Below, one piece after another: positions 18,404-25,585 of a DNA stretch of 33,922 nt. The notes under the pieces are model-generated. The model was not told the DNA's origin. It saw only the letters and a list, made by a program, of their open reading frames with translations, and made no database searches. Position numbers and translations under genes: made by a program. This DNA comes from DATLYF01 sp035575095 (GTDB lineage Bacteria > Pseudomonadota > Gammaproteobacteria > Competibacterales > Competibacteraceae): the NCBI GenBank assembly GCA_035575095.1, contig DATLYF010000094.1, positions 1 through 33,922 on the forward strand, written 5' to 3'. Within the stretch, counting starts at the first letter, position 1. Each line of letters begins with the position of its first letter.

Positions 18404-19285
18404 ATGGCCGACATCATCGATGGCAAGCAGTTTGCCGCCAATCTGCGCAACACCATCGCTCAGAGCGTGAGCGCCCTGCGCGAGGCCCACGGCTTCACGC
18501 CCGACCTGGCGGTGGTGCTGGTGGGCGAGGACCCGGCCAGCCAAGTGTACGTGCGCAACAAGGCTCAGCAGGCCAAGGAAGTGGGCATGGCCTCCTTCGA
18601 GCACCGCCTGCCGGCCTCCACCCGCCAGGACACGCTGCTGACCCTGATCGATCGCCTCAACCGCGACCCTGCCGTCAACGGCATCCTGGTGCAGCTGCCG
18701 CTGCCCAAGCAGATCGATGCCGACGCCGTCCTCAAGGCCATCGATCCGGCCAAGGACGTGGACGGCTTTCATCCGATCAACGTCGGCCTGCTCACCGTCG
18801 GCGCCAAGGCCATGGTACCCTGCACCCCGCTCGGCTGCCTGTTGCTCCTGAAAGACCGCCTGGGCGATCTGTCTGGCCAGCACGCCGTGGTGGTGGGGCG
18901 CTCCAACATCGTCGGCAAGCCCATGGCCACCCTGCTGCTGGCCGAGAACTGCACCGTCACCATCGCCCACTCGCGCACCCGCAACCTAGCCGAGATCTGC
19001 CGCCAGGCCGACATCCTGGTAGCGGCGGTGGGCAAGCCGCGGCTGATCAAGGGTGACTGGATCAAGCCCGGCGCGGTGGTCATCGACGTCGGCATCAACC
19101 GCATCGAGGGCGAGTACGGCAAGGCGCGGCTAGTGGGTGACGTGGACTTCGACGAGGCCGAGAAGATCGCCGGCGCCATCACCCCGGTGCCGGGCGGGGT
19201 CGGGCCGATGACCATCGCCTGCCTGCTGCGCAACACTCTCACCGCCGCCTGCCGCCAGCGCGGCCTGCCCGAGCCCCTGGACTGA
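18404..19285 (+). CDS. folD: Methylene-THF dehydrogenase / methenyl-THF cyclohydrolase FolD
   Basis: Bifunctional NADP-dependent enzyme turning 5,10-methylene-THF into 10-formyl-THF through methenyl-THF. The 293-residue protein has the catalytic YVRNKAQQAKEVGM helix with its lysine, GILVQLPLPKQID, the dinucleotide-binding VVGRSNIVGKPMA and the C-terminal PVPGGVGPMTIACLL. The ribosome site is GAGGACAGC. It joins MetF (methyl to methylene) to PurU (formyl to formate). Whether this is the only folD of the genome or a dedicated second copy cannot be told here. Confidence 0.96.
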   Translation: MADIIDGKQFAANLRNTIAQSVSALREAHGFTPDLAVVLVGEDPASQVYVRNKAQQAKEVGMASFEHRLPASTRQDTLLTLIDRLNRDPAVNGILVQLPLPKQIDADAVLKAIDPAKDVDGFHPINVGLLTVGAKAMVPCTPLGCLLLLKDRLGDLSGQHAVVVGRSNIVGKPMATLLLAENCTVTIAHSRTRNLAEICRQADILVAAVGKPRLIKGDWIKPGAVVIDVGINRIEGEYGKARLVGDVDFDEAEKIAGAITPVPGGVGPMTIACLLRNTLTAACRQRGLPEPLD

Positions 19286-19307
19286 ACCCGAGCCAGCGCT
19301 CGCCGCC

Positions 19308-20678
19308 ATGCTCCCCATCGGTCCGGGACAGCCGGCCGCCACCCCCATCGCCACCCTGGATCAGGCTATCGCCTTCCTGGAGCGCCTGATCCGTCCCGAC
19401 CCCACTCCCTACGCGGCCCGTGCCGCCCTGGCCCAACGCCCGGTGCGGGCGCTGCTCGAGCGGGTCGGCGCGCCGCAGCGCGGCCTGCCGGCGGTGCACA
19501 TCGCCGGCTCCAAGGGCAAGGGCTCCACTGCCCTGTTGGTGGAGACCCTGTTGCGCGCCGCCGGGCAGCGCACCGGCACCTTCACCTCACCCCATCTGCA
19601 GCGCTGGACCGAGCGCTTCCGCCTGGACGGGGCGGAGATCACCCCGGCGCAACTGGTCGCCGTACTGGAGCGGCTGCGCCCACAGGTAGCGGCCCAGCAG
19701 CGCGCACAACCGGAGCTCGCCCCCGGCTTCTTCGACGTGCTCACCGCCGCGGCCCTGCTGCTGTTCCGCGAGGCTGACGTGGACTGGGCGGTGATGGAGA
19801 CTGGCATCGGCGGGCGGCTGGACGCGACCACGGTAGTGGAAGCGGCGGTGTGCTGCATCACCAGCATCGAGCTGGAACACACCGACAAGCTTGGCCACAG
19901 CCTGGCGGCCATCGCCACCGAGAAGGCCGGCATCATCAAGCCCGGCGTGCCGCTGGTGGTGGGCCGATTGCCGGCCGAGGCGTTGACAGTAGTGGAGAGG
20001 CGTACCACCGAGCTGGGGGCACCGCTGTGGCGGCTCGACCGGGAGATCGGGCTGGCAGTGGAGCCCATGGCGGGCGGCCAGCGCCTGTCCCTCACCTTGC
20101 CGGGGTGCGAGGCCGTCGCTGAATTCCCCATTCCCGGCCGCCATCTCGCTGACAACGCTGCCCTGGCCGCCGCCTGCGTCGCCCATCTGCTGCCGCCCGC
20201 TGCGTGGCGGGCGGCGGTGGAACAGGGCCTAGCGCAGGCGCGGCTGCCGGGGCGCTGCGAGATGCTGCGCCGCGCGCCCTGGGTGATCGCCGACGGCGCC
20301 CACACCGTAGCCTCGCTGCGCGCCCTGGCCGAGACCCTGGCGCAGTTGCCCGCCGGTGAGTGTCACCTGCTGCTATCGGTCACCGCCGGCAAGGAGCTGG
20401 AAGCGCTGTGCGCCGCCCTGCCCTCGCCGCTGGCCCGCATCACCGCCACCCAGGCCGATCCGGGTCGTTCCCTGCCGGCAGCGATGCTGGCTGCGACCCT
20501 GCGGCGGCTATTGCCGGGCGTACCCGTGCACACCGTCGACGATCCGCATCAGGCGTTGCGTGAGGCGCTGGGCGCACTGCCGGCGGACGGACTGCTGGCC
20601 ATCACCGGCTCGGTGTACATGGCCGGCATCGGCCGGGAGCTGCTGGCGCAGGACGACAGCGGTCGTTTACCCTCGTGA
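19308..20678 (+). CDS. folC: Folylpolyglutamate synthase-like protein FolC, variant
   Basis: Adds glutamates to folates, which keeps the C1 carriers in the cell and improves enzyme binding. The 456-residue protein has P-loop GSKGKGS (67-73), TSPHL, ETGIGGRLDATTVV and EKAGIIKPGVP in the Mur-ligase core. A C-terminal domain carries DGAHTVAS (329-336), where bacterial FolC normally has DxAHNPxA, so the Asn-Pro is missing. The chloromethane cluster of Methylobacterium also carries an extra folC next to folD and purU; by analogy this may be a dedicated copy. The start has no good ribosome site and lies 22 bases after folD. Confidence 0.88.
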   Translation: MLPIGPGQPAATPIATLDQAIAFLERLIRPDPTPYAARAALAQRPVRALLERVGAPQRGLPAVHIAGSKGKGSTALLVETLLRAAGQRTGTFTSPHLQRWTERFRLDGAEITPAQLVAVLERLRPQVAAQQRAQPELAPGFFDVLTAAALLLFREADVDWAVMETGIGGRLDATTVVEAAVCCITSIELEHTDKLGHSLAAIATEKAGIIKPGVPLVVGRLPAEALTVVERRTTELGAPLWRLDREIGLAVEPMAGGQRLSLTLPGCEAVAEFPIPGRHLADNAALAAACVAHLLPPAAWRAAVEQGLAQARLPGRCEMLRRAPWVIADGAHTVASLRALAETLAQLPAGECHLLLSVTAGKELEALCAALPSPLARITATQADPGRSLPAAMLAATLRRLLPGVPVHTVDDPHQALREALGALPADGLLAITGSVYMAGIGRELLAQDDSGRLPS

Positions 20679-20686
20679 ACCGCCAC

Positions 20687-21610
20687 TCACGCCCTTACTC
20701 CCACCCTCTCCCGCACACTGGAGGAGGAGTCGGCCCGCGCTGTCGCCGGTCGCCGGAACACCAGCACGTTGCCCGCCAGCACCGCCGCCAGCCCGGCCAG
20801 CGCCAGCGGGCTCCACTGATAGCCCTCCACCCAAGCCGAGACGTTGAGCGCCACTACCGGAAACAGCACCGTGGCATAAGCGGCCTTGTCCGGACCGATG
20901 CGTCCCACCAGGGTGAGATAGGCGGTGAAGCCGATCACCGAGCCGGGAATGGCCAGGTAGAGCAGCGCCAGGACATAGCCGGGCGCGGGATCGAAGCGCA
21001 ACGGGATACCCGCGGCCAGGACATAGAGAAGCAACAGCCCAGTCCCGTAGAGCATGCCCCAGGCGTTGCTGGTGAGCGGCCGCAGCCCGCGCCGCTGCTG
21101 ATGCGCCGAGATCATGTTGCCGAGCGAGAAGTTGTAGGTGCCGGCCAGGGCCAGGGCCAGGCCGTAGAGCGTGTCCGCGCCGGCGCCCTGCCCCCTGAGT
21201 TCGGGCCAGAACAGCGCGCCGATACCGAGCAGACCCAGCCCCGCCCCGCCCAACACCCGTGCCGTGATGGCCGTGCCCAGGAACAGCCGGCCGTTGAACG
21301 CATTCCACAAGGTAGCGGTGGAGAACACCACCGCCACCACGCCGCTAGGAATATAGGCGGTGGCGTTGTAGAAACAGAGGAAGTTGAGGCAGAACAGGCA
21401 CAGCCCCTGCAGCAGGCAGAAGCCGTGATCGGCCGCCTGTAGCCGCTGCAGCCGGCCAGTCGCCAGCAGCCAGGCGAATAACACCACAGCGGCAATGGCG
21501 AAGCGATAGGCGATGGACACCGGCGCCGGCACCAGGCCCAGCTGGAGCTTGATGGCGATCCAGGTCAGCCCCCAGATCAGCACCACCGAGGCGTATAGCC
21601 CGTGAACCAT
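20687..21610 (-). CDS. EamA/DMT-family membrane transporter
   Basis: A 307-residue inner-membrane protein with about ten predicted helices in two EamA repeats (VVLIWGLTWIAIKLQLG at the start, a second copy from about 150). I chose the ATG at 21610 because it follows AAGGAGGAAAGG and starts directly at the first helix; upstream in-frame starts would overlap the divergent regulator gene. DMT proteins of this kind export small metabolites, and some (E. coli EamA) export cysteine-pathway compounds. The nearby cysteine operon makes that attractive but unproven. It ends 8 bases from folC, in convergent orientation. Confidence 0.88.
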   Translation of the reverse strand: MVHGLYASVVLIWGLTWIAIKLQLGLVPAPVSIAYRFAIAAVVLFAWLLATGRLQRLQAADHGFCLLQGLCLFCLNFLCFYNATAYIPSGVVAVVFSTATLWNAFNGRLFLGTAITARVLGGAGLGLLGIGALFWPELRGQGAGADTLYGLALALAGTYNFSLGNMISAHQQRRGLRPLTSNAWGMLYGTGLLLLYVLAAGIPLRFDPAPGYVLALLYLAIPGSVIGFTAYLTLVGRIGPDKAAYATVLFPVVALNVSAWVEGYQWSPLALAGLAAVLAGNVLVFRRPATARADSSSSVRERVGVRA

Positions 21611-21690
21611 GACCTTTCCTCCTTGCGCTTGCTGCATAGCGCACAGCATGTGCGGATCGGTGAGCGGAGGTCTGTCAAAAACGTGCGGCT

Positions 21691-21718
21691 TTGTCGACAT
21701 CCTGCGCTTTTCTACACT
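21691..21718 (+). promoter_or_regulatory. Candidate promoter of the AraC-family regulator
   Basis: TTGTCG (21691-21696), 16 bases, TACACT (21713-21718), about 60 bases before the start of the regulator at 21780. On the opposite strand TTGACA (21673-21678) points towards the EamA gene but lacks an obvious -10. The two divergent genes probably share this control region. Confidence 0.35.
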
Positions 21719-21779
21719 GGCAGGCTGGGCGGCAATGCAGCGCCGACGTAGCATGGAGGCCCGAGCGAGGGCAGCGGAG

Positions 21780-22700
21780 ATGGATGCGAAAGATGTCAAC
21801 GGGTTATTGAGCGAACGCAGCCAGGTGTTCGACACCCTGCGCCGCTCGCCTCATACCCGTCTCCTGCAATGCGGCCTGGCCGAGGACGACCTGGGCCTGG
21901 CGGTCTGGCACAACATCGACGATCGCATCGCCTACCCCGAACCGAGACACCACACCCTGAGCGTCTATCTGGCCGGTGGTTACGGCACCTATCGCCGCGA
22001 CGTTCCCGAGCGGCACGGCGCCCCTGGCAAGGTCTGCACCATGCCGGCCGGGCAACCCTCGGACTGGGTGATCGACGGCGAACTCAGCTTCCTGCATCTG
22101 TATTTCAGCCCCGACCGTTATGCCCGGCTGGCGCTGGAGACGCTGGACGTGGAGCCGCGGCTGATCGAGCTGCAGCAGCGAACCTATGTCGACGACGGCT
22201 ACATCGAGCAGCTCTGCCGCCAGTTCATCCTGCCCCTGGACTGGAGCGAGCGCGCCGACCGCCTGGCGCTGGGCGATGCCGCCAACCTGCTGCTCATCCA
22301 CCTGCTCAAGGCCCATAGTCAGCGCCGTGCCGGACTGGCGATCCGCGGCGGGCTGGCGCCGGCGGTGCGGCGGCGGGTGCTGGACTATATCGATGCCCAT
22401 CTCGACGCGCCTCTCACCCTGGGCGAACTGGCGACGGTGGCAGGCCTGAGCGAGTACCACTTCGCCCGCATGTTCCGAGTTTCGTTGGGCTCATCACCCC
22501 ACGACTACGTGCTGGAGCAGCGGCTGGGACGGGCGCGGCGATTGCTCAGCGATGGCCGGCTGGCGCTGGCGGAGATCGCCCTGCGCTGCGGCTTTTCCAG
22601 CCAGAGCCACTTCGGCCAGTGTTTCCGGCGGCGTTATGGGGTGAGTCCGGGGGAGTTCCGGAGGTTGCGGGGATGCTCCCACATCCCCGTCGATCCATAA
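21780..22700 (+). CDS. AraC-family transcriptional regulator
   Basis: A 306-residue regulator with an N-terminal cupin-like sensing region (about 20-170, LSVYLAGGYGTYRRDVPERHGAPGKVCTMPAG) and a C-terminal double helix-turn-helix (LGELATVAGLSEYHFARMFRVSLGSSPHDYV and LAEIALRCGFSSQSHFGQCFRRRYGVSPGEFRR). ATG 21780 is preferred because it follows GAGGGCAG; starts upstream at 21609, 21735 and 21753 add unconserved residues. It is divergent from the DMT transporter, a common arrangement for a regulator and its target. Its last 67 bases overlap the end of cysM on the other strand. Confidence 0.9.
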   Translation: MDAKDVNGLLSERSQVFDTLRRSPHTRLLQCGLAEDDLGLAVWHNIDDRIAYPEPRHHTLSVYLAGGYGTYRRDVPERHGAPGKVCTMPAGQPSDWVIDGELSFLHLYFSPDRYARLALETLDVEPRLIELQQRTYVDDGYIEQLCRQFILPLDWSERADRLALGDAANLLLIHLLKAHSQRRAGLAIRGGLAPAVRRRVLDYIDAHLDAPLTLGELATVAGLSEYHFARMFRVSLGSSPHDYVLEQRLGRARRLLSDGRLALAEIALRCGFSSQSHFGQCFRRRYGVSPGEFRRLRGCSHIPVDP

Positions 22701-23605
22701 CGCTCGCCGGTATCGTTGAGGATGGTCACCAGAGTGCGAAAGCGCCCGCCGTCGGCCAGTTGCAGGGCGGCGTGCACATAGGCGCCGGAGGATGGGCCGA
22801 CGAACAGGCCGCAGCGCGCCAGGCGGTGGCACATGGCCAGGGCCTGGTCGATGGTCACCGGGATACGGCTGTCGATGAGCGACTCGTCGAGGATGGCGGG
22901 GACGATGTCGCCGGGATGGCCGAGTGGTTTCAGCCCCTCGATGCCGGGGAAGATTTCCGGCACGACGATGGCGACGTGCACATCCGGGTTGGCCTCGCGC
23001 AGCCGCCGCCCCACCCCGGTGACGGTACCGCCGGTGCCGACTCCGGCGACGAAGGCGTCGGGCGCGGTGCCGGTCAGCTCGCGCAGCTGCTCCAGGATCT
23101 CGCGCCCGGTGTCGTGGTAGTGGGCACGCCAGTTATCGGGATTGCTGTACTGGTCGCAGTACCAGTAGCGCTCCGGATAAGTGTCGGCCAGGCGCCGGGC
23201 CTCGCGCAGGGCGAAGTCATAGCCCTCGATGGGATCGGTGAGGATCAGCTCGGCGCCGTGGGCACGGATGCGATCCAGGCGCTCGCGGCTGGCGTTGCCG
23301 GGCACCACGATGGTCACCGGGATGCCGAGCGCCGCCCCGAGCTGGGCGTAGGCGATGCCGGCATTGCCCGAGGAGGAGTCCAGGAGGCGCTGCCCGCCGG
23401 CCAGACGGCCGGCCTTGATCGCTTCCTGGACCATGCGCGCCACCGGGCGGTCCTTGATGGAGCCGCCGGGGTTGATGCTCTCCAGCTTGGCGAACAGGCG
23501 CGTACCGGGCGCCACTTCGCGGACCAGCTCCAGTTCTACCAGCGGGGTGCGGCCGATGGCGGCCAACAATCCCGCGGCCTCAGGCCGCAGCGCAGAAGCG
23601 TTCAT
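22634..23605 (-). CDS. cysM: Cysteine synthase, CysM type (probably sulfur-carrier dependent)
   Basis: PLP enzyme that makes cysteine from an activated serine. The product from ATG 23605 is 323 residues. Visible are the PLP lysine in GGSIKDRPVARM, the substrate loop SSSGNAGIAYAQLG and the phosphate loop VGTGGTVTGVG. In Mycobacterium the CysM partner of CysO and Mec uses O-phosphoserine and a protein thiocarboxylate as the sulfur donor. The same three functions are clustered here, so the carrier-dependent reaction is likely, though O-acetylserine plus sulfide is not excluded. The start lies 26 bases inside the upstream gene, and the end overlaps the araC-type gene by 67 bases. Confidence 0.88.
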   Translation of the reverse strand: MNASALRPEAAGLLAAIGRTPLVELELVREVAPGTRLFAKLESINPGGSIKDRPVARMVQEAIKAGRLAGGQRLLDSSSGNAGIAYAQLGAALGIPVTIVVPGNASRERLDRIRAHGAELILTDPIEGYDFALREARRLADTYPERYWYCDQYSNPDNWRAHYHDTGREILEQLRELTGTAPDAFVAGVGTGGTVTGVGRRLREANPDVHVAIVVPEIFPGIEGLKPLGHPGDIVPAILDESLIDSRIPVTIDQALAMCHRLARCGLFVGPSSGAYVHAALQLADGGRFRTLVTILNDTGERYGSTGMWEHPRNLRNSPGLTP

Positions 23606-25019
23606 AGTCCACGTACCCCGGAAATTCGGCGCCAGGGGCGCAATACTGGCAGTGCGGATCGGGCTCGGCCCTGAGCTCGTGGAACTCGGCGCGCAGAGCA
23701 TCGTAGCAGAGCAGCCGCCCGACCAGCGGATCGCCCAGACCGAGCAGGATCTTCACCGTCTCCACCGCCTGCAGCAGACCGATGACTCCGGGCAGCACCC
23801 CCAGCACCCCGGCCTCGGCGCAGGACGGCGCCAGTTCGGGCGGCGGCGGCTCCGGGTAGAGGCAGCGGTAGCAGGGACCGCGGCGGCCACCGTAGCCCGG
23901 CCAGAACACCGTCACCTGCCCCTCGAAGCGGTATACCGAGCCGTGCACGTTGGGGATGCCGAGCCGCACGCAAGCGTCGTTGAGCAGATAGCGGGTCGGG
24001 AAGTTGTCGGAGCCGTCCACCACCACGTCGTAGCCGGCCAGAATCTCCTCGACGTTGCCGCTCTCCAGGTGTACCGGGTGCAACACCACCTTGACCGAGG
24101 GGTTGAGGGCCAGGATAGCCTGGCGCGCCGACTCCACCTTGGGCATCCCGACCCGCTCGTCGGCATGCAGGATCTGGCGCTGCAAGTTGCTGCGATCGAC
24201 CACGTCGTGGTCCACCAGCCCCAGAGTGCCAACCCCGGCGGCGGCCAGGTACAGCGCAGCGGGCGAGCCCAGGCCGCCGGCGCCGATCAGCAGCACCTTG
24301 CTGTCCAGCAACCGCAACTGGCCGCGCTCGCCTACCTCGGGCATCAGCAGATGGCGAGCGTAGCGCTCCCGGGCCGCGGCATCCAGCAGGCGCGGAATCT
24401 CGAAGGGCAGCCCCTCGTTCTTCCAGCGGGTGAAGCCGCCGGCCACCGAGCGCACGTCGCGGTAGCCCAGGCGCTTGAGATCCTCGGCCGCGAACAGGGA
24501 GCGGGTGCCGCCGCCGCACATCACCAGCAGGGTACGCTCGGGATCGGCCACCTCCTGCTCGATGCGCAGCTCCAGGAAGCCGCGCCCCAGCCGCAGCGCA
24601 CCTTCCGGGCTGCCCTGGGCGATCTCGTCCTGTTCGCGCACGTCCACCAACACCGCGCCCGCGCCCTGCAGGCTCAGGGCCTCCAGCGGGGAGACCTCGG
24701 GGATGCTGGCGCGCAGTTCGGCCAGGCGCCGCTCGCGGAAGCTGCCCCCGGCCACAGCCGGTACGATGGAGAGCACATCGCCCTCGGCCACCGGCGTATC
24801 CAGCCCGTCCAGATTGCGGATGTTCTGGCTGCCCAGATAGAGGTTGACGAACTGACGCGGCTGGCCCGCGCCGTCCAGCACGCGCTCCCGCAACCCCGGA
24901 TGGTCGCGGGTCAATGCCGCCAGCACCTGGCCGACGCTGGTGCCTTCGACGCGCACCTGGTCGGCGCCGCCGGTGAAGCCGCGCAGCGGCGTGGGGATGC
25001 GCACGATCACGGTTGCCAT
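23580..25019 (-). CDS. Fusion of sulfur carrier (MoaD/ThiS-like), rhodanese and E1-like ThiF/MoeB adenylyltransferase
   Basis: A 479-residue three-domain protein. Residues 1-92 are a beta-grasp sulfur carrier ending SIVPAVAGG, with the diglycine at 91-92 followed directly by Ser93. Residues about 105-205 are a rhodanese domain with active-site C168 in VMCGGGTRS. Residues about 215-479 are an E1 domain with ATP loop GAGGLGSP, the GSDNFPTR segment, zinc cysteines C383/C386 and C457/C460, and C400 in SCAEAGVLG. Known MoeZ/MoeB-rhodanese proteins activate a separate carrier at its free C-terminal Gly-Gly. Here the carrier is fused in front, so it needs cleavage after G92 to act as a donor. The gene overlaps the JAMM peptidase gene by 13 bases and cysM by 26. 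Confidence 0.93.
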   Translation of the reverse strand: MATVIVRIPTPLRGFTGGADQVRVEGTSVGQVLAALTRDHPGLRERVLDGAGQPRQFVNLYLGSQNIRNLDGLDTPVAEGDVLSIVPAVAGGSFRERRLAELRASIPEVSPLEALSLQGAGAVLVDVREQDEIAQGSPEGALRLGRGFLELRIEQEVADPERTLLVMCGGGTRSLFAAEDLKRLGYRDVRSVAGGFTRWKNEGLPFEIPRLLDAAARERYARHLLMPEVGERGQLRLLDSKVLLIGAGGLGSPAALYLAAAGVGTLGLVDHDVVDRSNLQRQILHADERVGMPKVESARQAILALNPSVKVVLHPVHLESGNVEEILAGYDVVVDGSDNFPTRYLLNDACVRLGIPNVHGSVYRFEGQVTVFWPGYGGRRGPCYRCLYPEPPPPELAPSCAEAGVLGVLPGVIGLLQAVETVKILLGLGDPLVGRLLCYDALRAEFHELRAEPDPHCQYCAPGAEFPGYVDYERFCAAA

Positions 25020-25441
25020 AGCTCTTCCTCCGCGAAGGTCTCGCCCTGCAGCCGCCAGGAACGCAGATCCACCGCCCGCCCCCGCTCCACCGCCACGATC
25101 ACATAGGACCAGCCGCTCCAGGCATGGGCACGGTCGGTTTCCGATGGGCGAGCCGGATGATCGGGGTGGGAATGCCAGATGCCGACGATCTCCAGCCCTG
25201 CGGCGCTGGCCGCCTGGTCGGCGGCGAGCAGGTCCTCAGGGGCCAGCTCATAGCGGTCGTGGGCGCGCTCACGGTTGAGATTACGACCCAGGCGCACCTC
25301 CTGCACCCAGCAGCGGCCGTCCTCCTGGCGGCCGATGAGTACGCCGCAGCTCTCCAGCGGGTAACCCTGTTCGGCCCAACCCGCGATGCGGGCGCGGTCG
25401 GCGGCGGATAGGTACAGCACGGACAGGGCGTTGCCGTTCAT
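25007..25441 (-). CDS. JAMM/Mov34 metallopeptidase, Mec-like
   Basis: A 144-residue zinc peptidase with the JAMM motif: E30, then H90-S-H92-P, S100 and D103 (IWHSHPDHPARPSETD). In Mycobacterium the Mec peptidase releases cysteine from the CysO-cysteine adduct; the related HcyD of Wolinella trims a residue after the Gly-Gly of its carrier. Here it is the first gene of the operon with the carrier-rhodanese-E1 fusion and cysM. It may both free the carrier from the fusion and cut off the finished cysteine. The first role is inference. Upstream lies a weak promoter-like TACTAT very close to the ATG. Confidence 0.92.
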   Translation of the reverse strand: MNGNALSVLYLSAADRARIAGWAEQGYPLESCGVLIGRQEDGRCWVQEVRLGRNLNRERAHDRYELAPEDLLAADQAASAAGLEIVGIWHSHPDHPARPSETDRAHAWSGWSYVIVAVERGRAVDLRSWRLQGETFAEEELWQP

Positions 25442-25517
25442 GCCCTCAATAGTAGATCAATTCAGTAGGAATTTATGAAAATGAGATCGCGATCGCAGTC
25501 CGGGGTTCGCCGGCCGC

Positions 25518-25547
25518 CCAAAAGAAACGGGCGCCGCGCGGGCGCCC
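25518..25547 (-). terminator. Intrinsic terminator of phaC
   Basis: On the minus strand GGGCGCC-(5)-GGCGCCC (arms 25541-25547 and 25529-25535) is followed by GTTTCTTTT, about 40 bases after the phaC stop codon. Stem plus T-run make a convincing Rho-independent terminator. Confidence 0.8.
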
Positions 25548-25585
25548 GATCGATCAACGCAAAACGGAACTTACTGGCCGCTGTA

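Noticed and set aside
23355..25106. A 583-codon plus-strand frame
   Set aside because: Antisense to the carrier-rhodanese-E1 fusion and cysM, whose catalytic motifs are intact; the frame is a His/Gln/Ala-rich shadow.
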